Positions 17,905-25,121 of a stretch of DNA of 44,812 nt are shown in pieces. The number at the start of each line of letters is the position of its first letter. The stretch's first letter is position 1. The DNA is from an uncultured Saprospiraceae bacterium (GTDB lineage: Bacteria; Bacteroidota; Bacteroidia; Chitinophagales; Saprospiraceae), in the NCBI GenBank assembly GCA_905480595.1, contig CAJQQY010000217.1, positions 1 to 44,812 on the forward strand, read 5' to 3'. The notes below the pieces were generated by a model. That model was not told the origin of the DNA and did not search any database. It worked only from the letters and a program-made list of their open reading frames with translations. Position numbers and translations under genes: made by a program.

Positions 17905-19086
17905 ATGAAAATAATTAAGAAATTAAAAAAAGCGACTATGAGTGATAATAAAAAAGACAAAAAAAATCTTGCAAAGAAGATTGATAAAAAGATTTTAAAA
18001 GCATTAGAAAAACGCTACCGCAAAGCGAAGAAGGAAAAGAAAGTGGCACAGAAAGCGTATAAAATGGCTAAAGATTTTTTTGAAAAAAATAAGGCAGATA
18101 AAAATAAAAAATCGAAGAAAAAAGATAAAGCTGATAATACAAAAGCAGCTCCTAAGACAAAATCACCTAAACAACCTAAAACAAAAAAAGCGACTCCCAA
18201 AAAACCTGCAAGTAATGCTAAGGTGACTACTTTGGGGCAACTTGAACCTACGAAAAAAACGATCAAGCGTTTGCCAAAGCAACTTAGAATTAAAAAATCA
18301 AAAGCGGCTCCTAAAGTTAAATCTACTTCAAAAAAAAGAAAAGCAACTTTACCTAAAAAGGTAGCTGTAAAAAAGACGGTTTTAAAAGTAATAGAACCTG
18401 TAGCGAAAAAACCTGCTCCTAAAAAAGTAGCAGCAACTCAAAAACCTGCAGCAAAACCTGTAGCGAAAAAACCTGCTCCTAAAAAAGTAGCAGCAACTCA
18501 AAAATCTACAGCAAAACCTGTAGCGAAAAAACCCGCTCCTAAAAAAGTAGCAGCAACTCAAAAATCTACAGCAAAACCTGTAGCGAAAAAACCTGCTCCT
18601 AAAAAAGTAGCAGCAACTCAAAAACCTACAGCAAAACTTGTAGCGAAAAAACCCGCTCCTAAAAAAGTAACAGCAACTCAAAAATCTACAGCAAAACCTG
18701 TAGCGAAAAAACCTGCTCCTAAAAAAGTAGCAGCAACTCAAAAACCTACAGCAAAACCTGTAGCGAAAAAACCCGCTCCTAAAAAAGTAACAGCAAGAAA
18801 AACTCCTACTAAACCAACCATCACAAAAACTCAAATGGAAAATTTGAAAATAGTAGAGGGTATCGGGCCAGCAATTGAAAAAATATTAAAATCTAAAGGA
18901 ATCAATACTGTAGCAGATTTGTCAAAAACAAGAATTGGAATACTTCGAACTATTATGGACGAAGCAGGTAGTCGATTCCGTATTCACAAACCAGATACTT
19001 GGGCGCGCCAAGCAAGGTTAGCTGCTGCGGGTAAATTTGATGAATTAAAGGAATGGCAAAAAGAATTGAATGGAGGGAAAAAGTGA
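17905..19086 (+). CDS. Histone-H1-like repeat protein with C-terminal helix-hairpin-helix domain
   Basis: A 393-residue, extremely basic protein. Residues 1-160 are Lys-rich with a coiled-coil-like charged start. Residues about 165-297 are nearly seven copies of a 20-residue unit built around KPVAKKPAPKKVAATQK, resembling the tail of eukaryotic histone H1 and bacterial HctB/AlgP-type proteins. Residues about 312-393 are a folded domain with a helix-hairpin-helix motif (VEGIGPAIEKILKSKGINT) and an ending WARQARLAAAGKFDELKEWQ that is widespread in Bacteroidota, also fused to other proteins. The likely role is DNA binding or compaction in the nucleoid; this is inference. The ATG at 17905 is used, but M12 at 17938 (MSDNKKDKK) is an equally plausible start. 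Confidence 0.85.
   Translation: MKIIKKLKKATMSDNKKDKKNLAKKIDKKILKALEKRYRKAKKEKKVAQKAYKMAKDFFEKNKADKNKKSKKKDKADNTKAAPKTKSPKQPKTKKATPKKPASNAKVTTLGQLEPTKKTIKRLPKQLRIKKSKAAPKVKSTSKKRKATLPKKVAVKKTVLKVIEPVAKKPAPKKVAATQKPAAKPVAKKPAPKKVAATQKSTAKPVAKKPAPKKVAATQKSTAKPVAKKPAPKKVAATQKPTAKLVAKKPAPKKVTATQKSTAKPVAKKPAPKKVAATQKPTAKPVAKKPAPKKVTARKTPTKPTITKTQMENLKIVEGIGPAIEKILKSKGINTVADLSKTRIGILRTIMDEAGSRFRIHKPDTWARQARLAAAGKFDELKEWQKELNGGKK
18397..18796 (+). repeat. 60-bp in-frame tandem repeat, about 6.7 copies
   Basis: The unit is exactly 60 bp, so it preserves the reading frame. Six full copies run from 18421 to 18780, with partial copies at both ends. Copies differ at only a few positions: CCTGCA/TCTACA/CCTACA, CCTGCT/CCCGCT and GTAG/GTAA. 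The pattern of alternating variants suggests duplication of two-copy blocks. Confidence 0.95.
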
Positions 19087-19095
19087 TTTAGTTCA

Positions 19096-19154
19096 TTAGT
19101 TGATCAGGAAATCAGTAAACTAAACACAAATCAACTGATTACCTGATCAACTAA
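19096..19154 (+). repeat. 21-bp inverted repeat (REP/MITE-like)
   Basis: Arms at 19096-19116 and 19134-19154 match at 20 of 21 positions around a 17-nt spacer. Each arm contains TGATCA. It lies 9 bp after the stop of the histone-like gene and has no T-tract, so it looks more like a palindromic repeat element than a terminator. Confidence 0.7.
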
Positions 19155-19244
19155 CCAATTATCCTCAGTTCTCCTTTTTAGTGTTTTAGTATTAAAAAAT
19201 AGAAAACAATCACATATCTATTTCAAAAACCTAAAACAAAAGTT

Positions 19245-20600
19245 ATGCTTCCCAAATATCTACTTTCATTTTTCTTCTTAGCTTTTTATTTCATCCCGAT
19301 TCATGCTCAATGGCAACCATCTGGCTTAGATTTACTTCCTGATACTCAGCGGGTCGCTTCTATTTCTGTTTTGAATGAAGATGTCGTATGGGGAATTTCC
19401 TATTATGATCGAACTCCTGCACCAGTTCCTAGTTCAACTATTCCTTGGGTTTTTAACACTAGAAATCGTGGAGATGAATGGGAGGTTCATCCTATCCTTG
19501 AAGCAGAAGGCCGAATTTGTCAAGACATTTTTGCAATAAATGATAGCACCGCTTGGATTAGTACTAATGGACTAACTGCTGATAGCCTACGAGGATTATT
19601 TAAAACTACTGATGGTGGAAAATCATGGATTGAAAAATTTGATAACGCTGCGGGAGGTGGATTTATTCATTTCTTTGATAACACAAATGGCATCGCAATT
19701 CATGACCAATTTATATCTCACACAATTGATGGAGGAGAAAATTGGGAAAACCTCTCTCCTGACGAACTTCCACTTGAAGTTTCCGAAACCTCATTATACA
19801 CCGCTGCAAATAATGCATTCGCTACAGTTGGAGATACGATTTGGTTTGGAACCACTCGTGGCCATGTTCTACGAAGCCATAATAAAGGAATAGATTGGGA
19901 GGTACTCGAAACACCTTTTGAAAATAAGGATATAATCTTTTCAACCGCCTTTCGTAATTCTCAAGAAGGAATGATCATTTCCTACGCCACTCTTTTTCAA
20001 AATGTTATTTCTTTTACTGACAGTACAAAGGTTGCGTTGACTTTTGATGGTGGTGATACTTGGGAATTAGCAGATACACTTTTTGGTTTTAAAGTAAGTT
20101 GTATGGCTGCCATTCCTGGCCCCGAATATAAATTTTTAGGTGCCACCAATGGACTTTCAACGATCACAACTGATACCGCTCAAACCTGGCAATTTTTCAG
20201 CTATCGACCCTATAATGCAGTTGAGTTTTTCAATTCAGAATTAGGTTGGGTTGGAAATAGTCAAACTTCGGAAGACTTCCCTTCCATTATGTACAAATGG
20301 GAAGGAATTGTTTCTTCTAGTCATTCAATTGTTACAACAGATTTGGAAATAAATATTTTCCCTAATCCATTTTCTGAATCGTTCCAATTTGAAATGAAGT
20401 TTATTGATTTTGAAAAATACCAAAAGGATAATTTGACACTTGAAGTTTTCGATATTTTAGGTAAAAAAATCATAAGCCAAAAGTTAATTGCTGCTCAATC
20501 AAATATTCAATTTCCTTCCATTTCTAATGGAGCCTATTTTTATATTTTAAAAACGAAAAACAAAATGCTTTCCAATGGAAATTTGATGTTTCATCGTTGA
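19245..20600 (+). CDS. T9SS-sorted Ycf48/sialidase-like beta-propeller protein
   Basis: A 451-residue secreted protein with signal peptide MLPKYLLSFFFLAFYFIPIHAQ. The body has propeller repeats of the BNR/Ycf48 type, with Asp-box-like phrases such as LFKTTDGGKSWIEKF, HTIDGGENWENL, SHNKGIDWEVL and LTFDGGDTWELA. The last 85 residues or so are a type A sorting domain (IFPNPFSESFQFEMK ... LEVFDILGKKI ... GAYFYILKTKN). No sialidase active-site residues could be assigned, so a binding or scaffold role is as likely as an enzymatic one. It stands as a single unit ended by a strong terminator. Confidence 0.85.
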   Translation: MLPKYLLSFFFLAFYFIPIHAQWQPSGLDLLPDTQRVASISVLNEDVVWGISYYDRTPAPVPSSTIPWVFNTRNRGDEWEVHPILEAEGRICQDIFAINDSTAWISTNGLTADSLRGLFKTTDGGKSWIEKFDNAAGGGFIHFFDNTNGIAIHDQFISHTIDGGENWENLSPDELPLEVSETSLYTAANNAFATVGDTIWFGTTRGHVLRSHNKGIDWEVLETPFENKDIIFSTAFRNSQEGMIISYATLFQNVISFTDSTKVALTFDGGDTWELADTLFGFKVSCMAAIPGPEYKFLGATNGLSTITTDTAQTWQFFSYRPYNAVEFFNSELGWVGNSQTSEDFPSIMYKWEGIVSSSHSIVTTDLEINIFPNPFSESFQFEMKFIDFEKYQKDNLTLEVFDILGKKIISQKLIAAQSNIQFPSISNGAYFYILKTKNKMLSNGNLMFHR

Positions 20601-20622
20601 TTTCACCTTAACAAATCCTTTT

Positions 20623-20661
20623 AACGGTGTTAGTCCTAATGGATTAACACCGTTTTTTTTT
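20623..20661 (+). terminator. Intrinsic terminator after the 19245 gene
   Basis: The stem AACGGTGTTA paired with TTAACACCGTT (with a bulge near the loop) is followed by nine T residues. A strong intrinsic terminator. Confidence 0.9.
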
Positions 20662-20816
20662 GCCTAGAAAACTAACTTCTGGCCTTTACAAATACGGTTA
20701 TCCTGTCACACTTTCAACCACTTCTTATGAAAAATAATCTTAATAAAAAATACCTTCCCAAAATCCATTAAACTCACCCTGTAAACAATGATCTAAATAT
20801 TCCAATTTATTAACCT

Positions 20817-23117
20817 ATGTTCAAGAAGATAACTACCAGTTTATTATTTTTATTTATTCAATCGATCATTTCGTTTGGGTTTAATATTGATTTAAGTACC
20901 AATCCTTCACTTGAAATCCCCAACAATTGCCTAAGTTTCGTCTTCATAACGTCAGACCATAATGGTCAGGCCATCAGTTGTCCAGAAGCTTTAGATGGTT
21001 CGCTTTCTATAAATGCTTTTGGAGGAACTGAACCATATAATTATCAATGGGAAGATGGTACTTTCGGTTCTCAACGAAATAACTTAGGCGCTGGAACTTA
21101 TAGTGTTACAGTTACTGATTTCAGCGGATGTAGCTTAAGTTCATCAATTATCTTAAACGATCCATCCCCATTAATTATCACTCAATATATCGTTAGCCCA
21201 GTTAGCTGCTCCAATTCTTCGGATGGGGCTCTTGTTGCTGGAATAACAGGAGGGGCACCTCCATATAATTTTGAATGGGAAAATGGTGATAACGGATCAA
21301 CTTCTGAAAACTTAACGTGTGGTGTTTATCCGGTAACTGTTACCGATGCAAATGGTTGTTCAAAGTCAGCCATTTTTGGATTGCAATGTCCACCAGTTAT
21401 GGAAGTCAATCTTATTGCAACATCTAATTTTAATGGATTCAATGTAAGCTGTCCAGAGTCAGAAGATGGTGAAGCAGTCGCAACTATTCTAAATGGAAAT
21501 CCACCTTACTCCTACGAATGGAGTTCAGGTGCTGCAGATATCTCAGCTAATAATTTAACAGCTGGAATTAATAGTTTAATAGTAACAGACGACAATGGTT
21601 GTTCAGTTACAGCATTTGTCGAATTGACAGCTCCTGCTGAAATGGAATTAATTCCAACTGTTCAATCTAATTACGAAGGCTTTGCGGTAAGTTGTATCGA
21701 TGCAACAGATGGAATATCTTCTATAGCTGTAAATAATGGGAATGCTCCTTACTCTTTTCTTTGGGATAATGGCGAAACAGGAAATATGGCATCAGCATTA
21801 AGTGCTGGAGAAAATACTGTGACAGTTACAGATGTTACAGGCTGTGTGGTTCAAGCATTAGTTGATTTGAGTGTTTACGAAATTTCCATTACTGACGAAA
21901 TCGTAAGCGACTACAATGGAGCTACAATAAGTTGCCATGATGCTAGCGACGGAGCAATTCAGGCAAATGTGGTAGCAGGTGCTGCCAGTCCACCAAATGT
22001 AACTTACATTTGGAATACAGGAAATGAAAATGCATTGTTAGAAAATATTTCTTCAGGAACTTATACACTTACAGTAACGAGTACCTTCGGATGTACCGCT
22101 ACAGCAGAGAGTATAATTGAAGCACCTTCGCCAGTTCAAGGATTAACCTTAGCGACGTCAGATTACAATGGTTTCAATATCAGTATCAACGGATCAGATG
22201 ATGGAATTGCTGAAGTTACTCCAAGCGGAGGAATAGCTCCCTATACTGTCCTTTGGGAAAATGGTGAAACTGATTTTGAAAATGAATCGCTTACAGCTGG
22301 AATGCAAAATGTATCCATCACAGATGCCAATGGATGTATCACTCAGTTATCAATTGAACTGAATCAACCAACTGTCCTTGAAGGATATGCAGATGTACTT
22401 TCAGATTATAATGGTCAAGATATTACTTGTATCGGAAATGAAGACGGAAAAGCAATCGCTTTTGGCTCTGGTGCTGTTCCTCCCTACACTTATGCTTGGT
22501 CTAATAATAGTTTATCAGACAGTACAGATCAGCTTGCAGCAGGAACTCATCAAGTAACTGTTACTGATGCAAACGGTGCTACATTTTCAACAGAAGTTAC
22601 ACTTTTTGAACCAGACCCAATTGAATTAGAATTGCAAAGTACTGCTGCCGCTAATCCTGGAGATGGAACAGTTGCCGTTGTTGCTAGAGGAGGTACTCCA
22701 CCTTTTAATTTTGTGTGGAATGATCCTCAGGCTCGCTCAGGTGAAACTCTAGATTTGCTAGAATCAGGTTGGTATCGAGTAACTGCGACAGATGCAAATG
22801 GTTGTCAAGAAGAAGCTATAATTGAAGTAGAAAAATCTCTCGATATACTTTGTATTAAAAAAAATATAGTCATTACTCCAAATGGCGATGGACGAAATGA
22901 TTTCCTCACATTGGATTGCATTCATCCATTTAATAATGATGTTGAAATATATGATCGTTGGGGAAATCTAGTTTTTAAAGCAATCGATTACGATGGAAGC
23001 TGGACTGGTTTAAAGAAAAACAAACAAGTTCCAGATGGAGGATATTATTATATCGTTCGAGTAGCATTGCCAACTGGAAAAAGAACTTTCAAAGGTTCCC
23101 TAACCATCATACGATAA
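20817..23117 (+). CDS. SprB-repeat surface protein with type B T9SS sorting domain
   Basis: A 766-residue exported protein. After a signal peptide come eight SprB-type repeats of about 70-75 residues, each with the pattern SCxxxxDG ... PPYxYxWxxG ... AGxYxVTVTDxxGC. Cysteines recur near the start and end of most repeats. The C-terminus (from about 683, NIVITPNGDGRNDF, then VEIYDRWGNLVF and PDGGYYYIVRV) is the gliding-motility-associated type B sorting domain. Such proteins are long surface filaments or adhesins; SprB itself carries gliding in Flavobacterium. The gene is followed directly by a PorP/SprF-like gene, the usual partner for type B cargo. Whether this organism glides cannot be told. 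Confidence 0.9.
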   Translation: MFKKITTSLLFLFIQSIISFGFNIDLSTNPSLEIPNNCLSFVFITSDHNGQAISCPEALDGSLSINAFGGTEPYNYQWEDGTFGSQRNNLGAGTYSVTVTDFSGCSLSSSIILNDPSPLIITQYIVSPVSCSNSSDGALVAGITGGAPPYNFEWENGDNGSTSENLTCGVYPVTVTDANGCSKSAIFGLQCPPVMEVNLIATSNFNGFNVSCPESEDGEAVATILNGNPPYSYEWSSGAADISANNLTAGINSLIVTDDNGCSVTAFVELTAPAEMELIPTVQSNYEGFAVSCIDATDGISSIAVNNGNAPYSFLWDNGETGNMASALSAGENTVTVTDVTGCVVQALVDLSVYEISITDEIVSDYNGATISCHDASDGAIQANVVAGAASPPNVTYIWNTGNENALLENISSGTYTLTVTSTFGCTATAESIIEAPSPVQGLTLATSDYNGFNISINGSDDGIAEVTPSGGIAPYTVLWENGETDFENESLTAGMQNVSITDANGCITQLSIELNQPTVLEGYADVLSDYNGQDITCIGNEDGKAIAFGSGAVPPYTYAWSNNSLSDSTDQLAAGTHQVTVTDANGATFSTEVTLFEPDPIELELQSTAAANPGDGTVAVVARGGTPPFNFVWNDPQARSGETLDLLESGWYRVTATDANGCQEEAIIEVEKSLDILCIKKNIVITPNGDGRNDFLTLDCIHPFNNDVEIYDRWGNLVFKAIDYDGSWTGLKKNKQVPDGGYYYIVRVALPTGKRTFKGSLTIIR

Positions 23118-23187
23118 AAACATACGTACTTAGAAAATTATAATGTATTATTTTTTCAAAAAACAATACAGCTCAAAACCGTTTAAC

Positions 23188-24117
23188 ATGAAGAAAATTT
23201 TACTCATTATATTTTGTTGTTTCTTTTTGGGAACAATAAATGCTCAACAAGAGAACGCATTTTCTCAATACCACCTCAATCCTTTTTTGTTAAATCCAGC
23301 AGCAGCAGGATCTAAAAATCTACACACTATATTTCTCCATGGCCGTTTTCAATGGACAGGTTTACCTAATGCACCTAAAACAGGACTCATTAGCTACGAA
23401 GCTCCTTTTGAAAAAGTAGGATTAGGAGTTATGGTTTTTTCGGATCGTGTCGCTTCATTGAATCGTGTCGGAGCCAACTTCGCTTATGCTTATCGCTCAA
23501 GAATTAATCGATATACTTTATCTATTGGACTCTCTGGGCATTACCAAAGATTCTTTTTAGACAACAGCGCAATTAACGGAGTGGAGAACCCAGATGATAT
23601 CGTTTTGAATGATGCGATGAATGGATTGAATGTGTATGATGCCAACTTAGGTGTTTATTTTTCAAGTAATAGAATGTATGTTGGATTTTCAGTTCCCAAT
23701 TTAGTACAAGCTCGATTAAATACTATCGGCACGAACCTAAGTACTATTTCTCAACTAACTCGGCAATATATTTTTACCGCAGGTTACAGATACCTTCCTG
23801 AAAAAGCAATGTTTAGTGTAGAACCTTCCATTCTTTTGCGTAAGGTAGAGACACTTCCTTTCCAAGCACTTTTGACGATGAAAATCGGAATGATGCAAGA
23901 TAGATTTTTTACAGCTTTTACTTACGGAACATCTGATGTAGTCACGATGACTCTCGGTTACCAAATTATGCCTGAAGGAAAAGTAGCCTATTCTTACGAT
24001 TACTCTTTAGGAGATATCTATCGATACACAGGAGGAACTCATGAAATGTCATTCGTCTGGGAATTTGGAAAAGATAATGCAAAAAGAGCCAAACCAACCA
24101 AAAGGTTTAAAGGATAA
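23188..24117 (+). CDS. PorP/SprF-family type IX secretion membrane protein
   Basis: A 309-residue outer-membrane protein with signal peptide MKKILLIIFCCFFLGTINAQ. It opens with the family hallmark FSQYHLNPFLLNPAAAGS and continues with alternating strands typical of a beta-barrel. SprF-like proteins are needed for secretion of cognate proteins carrying type B sorting domains, and the gene directly upstream encodes such a cargo. The start chosen is M at 23188 because the signal peptide begins there; an in-frame ATG at 23143 adds 15 unlikely residues. The 70-bp gap to the upstream stop has no terminator, so co-transcription is likely. Confidence 0.9.
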   Translation: MKKILLIIFCCFFLGTINAQQENAFSQYHLNPFLLNPAAAGSKNLHTIFLHGRFQWTGLPNAPKTGLISYEAPFEKVGLGVMVFSDRVASLNRVGANFAYAYRSRINRYTLSIGLSGHYQRFFLDNSAINGVENPDDIVLNDAMNGLNVYDANLGVYFSSNRMYVGFSVPNLVQARLNTIGTNLSTISQLTRQYIFTAGYRYLPEKAMFSVEPSILLRKVETLPFQALLTMKIGMMQDRFFTAFTYGTSDVVTMTLGYQIMPEGKVAYSYDYSLGDIYRYTGGTHEMSFVWEFGKDNAKRAKPTKRFKG

Positions 24118-24145
24118 TTATGTTTTTTTTTAAGTGAGATTTTGA

Positions 24146-24183
24146 AAAGCCATCCTAAGTAGCATAGGGTGGCTTTCATTTTT
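24146..24183 (+). terminator. Intrinsic terminator after PorP/SprF-like gene
   Basis: A 12-position stem with a mismatch (AAAGCCATCCTA with TAGGGTGGCTTT) and a 7-nt loop is followed by CATTTTTAATT. It ends the SprB/PorP unit. Confidence 0.75.
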
Positions 24184-24274
24184 AATTAAACATTCAATCA
24201 AATTCAAAATCCATTATACCAAGACTCCATTTTGATTTTGATAGGGTTTTCCTTTCTTTTGTAAAAAGAAAAAA

Positions 24275-24937
24275 ATGATTCCAATCTCCATCTCATCTGA
24301 AGTAAAATCGAAATGTCCTCAACTCCAACTAGGCTGTATTCAATGCCATTTGGAAGTAACTAATGAATATCCTGCACTTTTAGAATTAATAAAACAAGAA
24401 CTCTCGGATTTACAAAATCAACTTGTAGTCGAAGACATTTCCAAAATCCCATCCATTCAAGCTTCGCGAATCGGATATAAATCATTAGGTAAAGATCCTG
24501 CACGTTATCGACTTTCAGCAGAAGCTTTGCTTCGAAGAGTTGTCAAAGGTAAAGGATTATATCAAGTAAATAATGTAGTTGATTTGCTGAATCTGACTTC
24601 TGTAAAATCTGGCTTTTCCATTGGAGGTTATGATGCTGAAAAAATTGAAGGAGAAATTCAACTTAGTATCGGTAAGGCAAATGAACCATACGAAGCAATT
24701 GGACGAGGAGAATTAAATATCAAATTTCTACCAACCTTTCGCGATCAAAAAGGACCATTTGGAAGCCCGACTAGTGATTCTGTTAGGACAATGGTTACTC
24801 CGCAAACACAGCAATTTTTGATGCCTATTTTTAATTTTGGAGGGCATGATAATTTAGAGGAAGTGATGCGAGGTGCAATTTCTTTGTTAGAAAAATATGC
24901 AAAGGGAAATTCTTTCGAGTCTAAAATACTTAGTTGA
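24275..24937 (+). CDS. Stand-alone B3/B4 tRNA-binding-domain protein (PheT B3/B4-like)
   Basis: A 220-residue soluble protein matching the B3/B4 domain of the phenylalanyl-tRNA synthetase beta chain. Typical phrases are SIQASRIGYKSLGKDPARYRLSAEALLRRV, here given in parts: SRIGYKSLGKDPARYR and SAEALLRRV; then NNVVDLLNLTSVKSGFSIGG and GPFGSPTSDS. In PheT this domain is the editing site for mischarged Tyr-tRNA; free-standing versions are common, and their substrates are mostly unknown. An editing role for aminoacyl-tRNA or a free amino-acid derivative is inference. It is preceded by a terminator, so it is probably transcribed alone. Confidence 0.8.
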   Translation: MIPISISSEVKSKCPQLQLGCIQCHLEVTNEYPALLELIKQELSDLQNQLVVEDISKIPSIQASRIGYKSLGKDPARYRLSAEALLRRVVKGKGLYQVNNVVDLLNLTSVKSGFSIGGYDAEKIEGEIQLSIGKANEPYEAIGRGELNIKFLPTFRDQKGPFGSPTSDSVRTMVTPQTQQFLMPIFNFGGHDNLEEVMRGAISLLEKYAKGNSFESKILS

Positions 24938-25075
24938 CTTCAACTTAGTAAACTTCAATAACCATCACTCAATATGATACTCAACTAACCTTCTTTGAAA
25001 TTGGTTTTCATTTTTCGTTGATTTTGTTTTGATTTTTCTAAAAAAAAGAAACGCTTTCATTAAATCATCCTGCAC

Positions 25076-25109
25076 TTTGATGCAAAAGGTTCATTTCTAA
25101 CTATCTTTG
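25076..25109 (+). promoter_or_regulatory. Promoter of the secreted PLD-like gene
   Basis: TTTG (25076-25079) and TATCTTTG (25102-25109) are separated by 22 bp, close to the Bacteroidota consensus. The -7 element overlaps an in-frame TTG at 25107, so translation must start at the ATG at 25122, giving a leader of only a few bases. Confidence 0.65.
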
Positions 25110-25121
25110 CAAAAAAAAATC

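Noticed and set aside
18397..18796. CRISPR array
   Set aside because: The 60-bp units are contiguous, in frame and without unique spacers; they encode the H1-like tail.
18382..18834. A 150-residue minus-strand open frame rich in Cys, Tyr, Phe and Arg repeats
   Set aside because: It is the antisense shadow of the 60-bp tandem repeat in the histone-like gene; periodicity and frame come from the plus strand.
25107..25121. Upstream TTG start for the PLD-like protein
   Set aside because: The codon is part of the -7 element TATCTTTG; the signal peptide begins at 25122.
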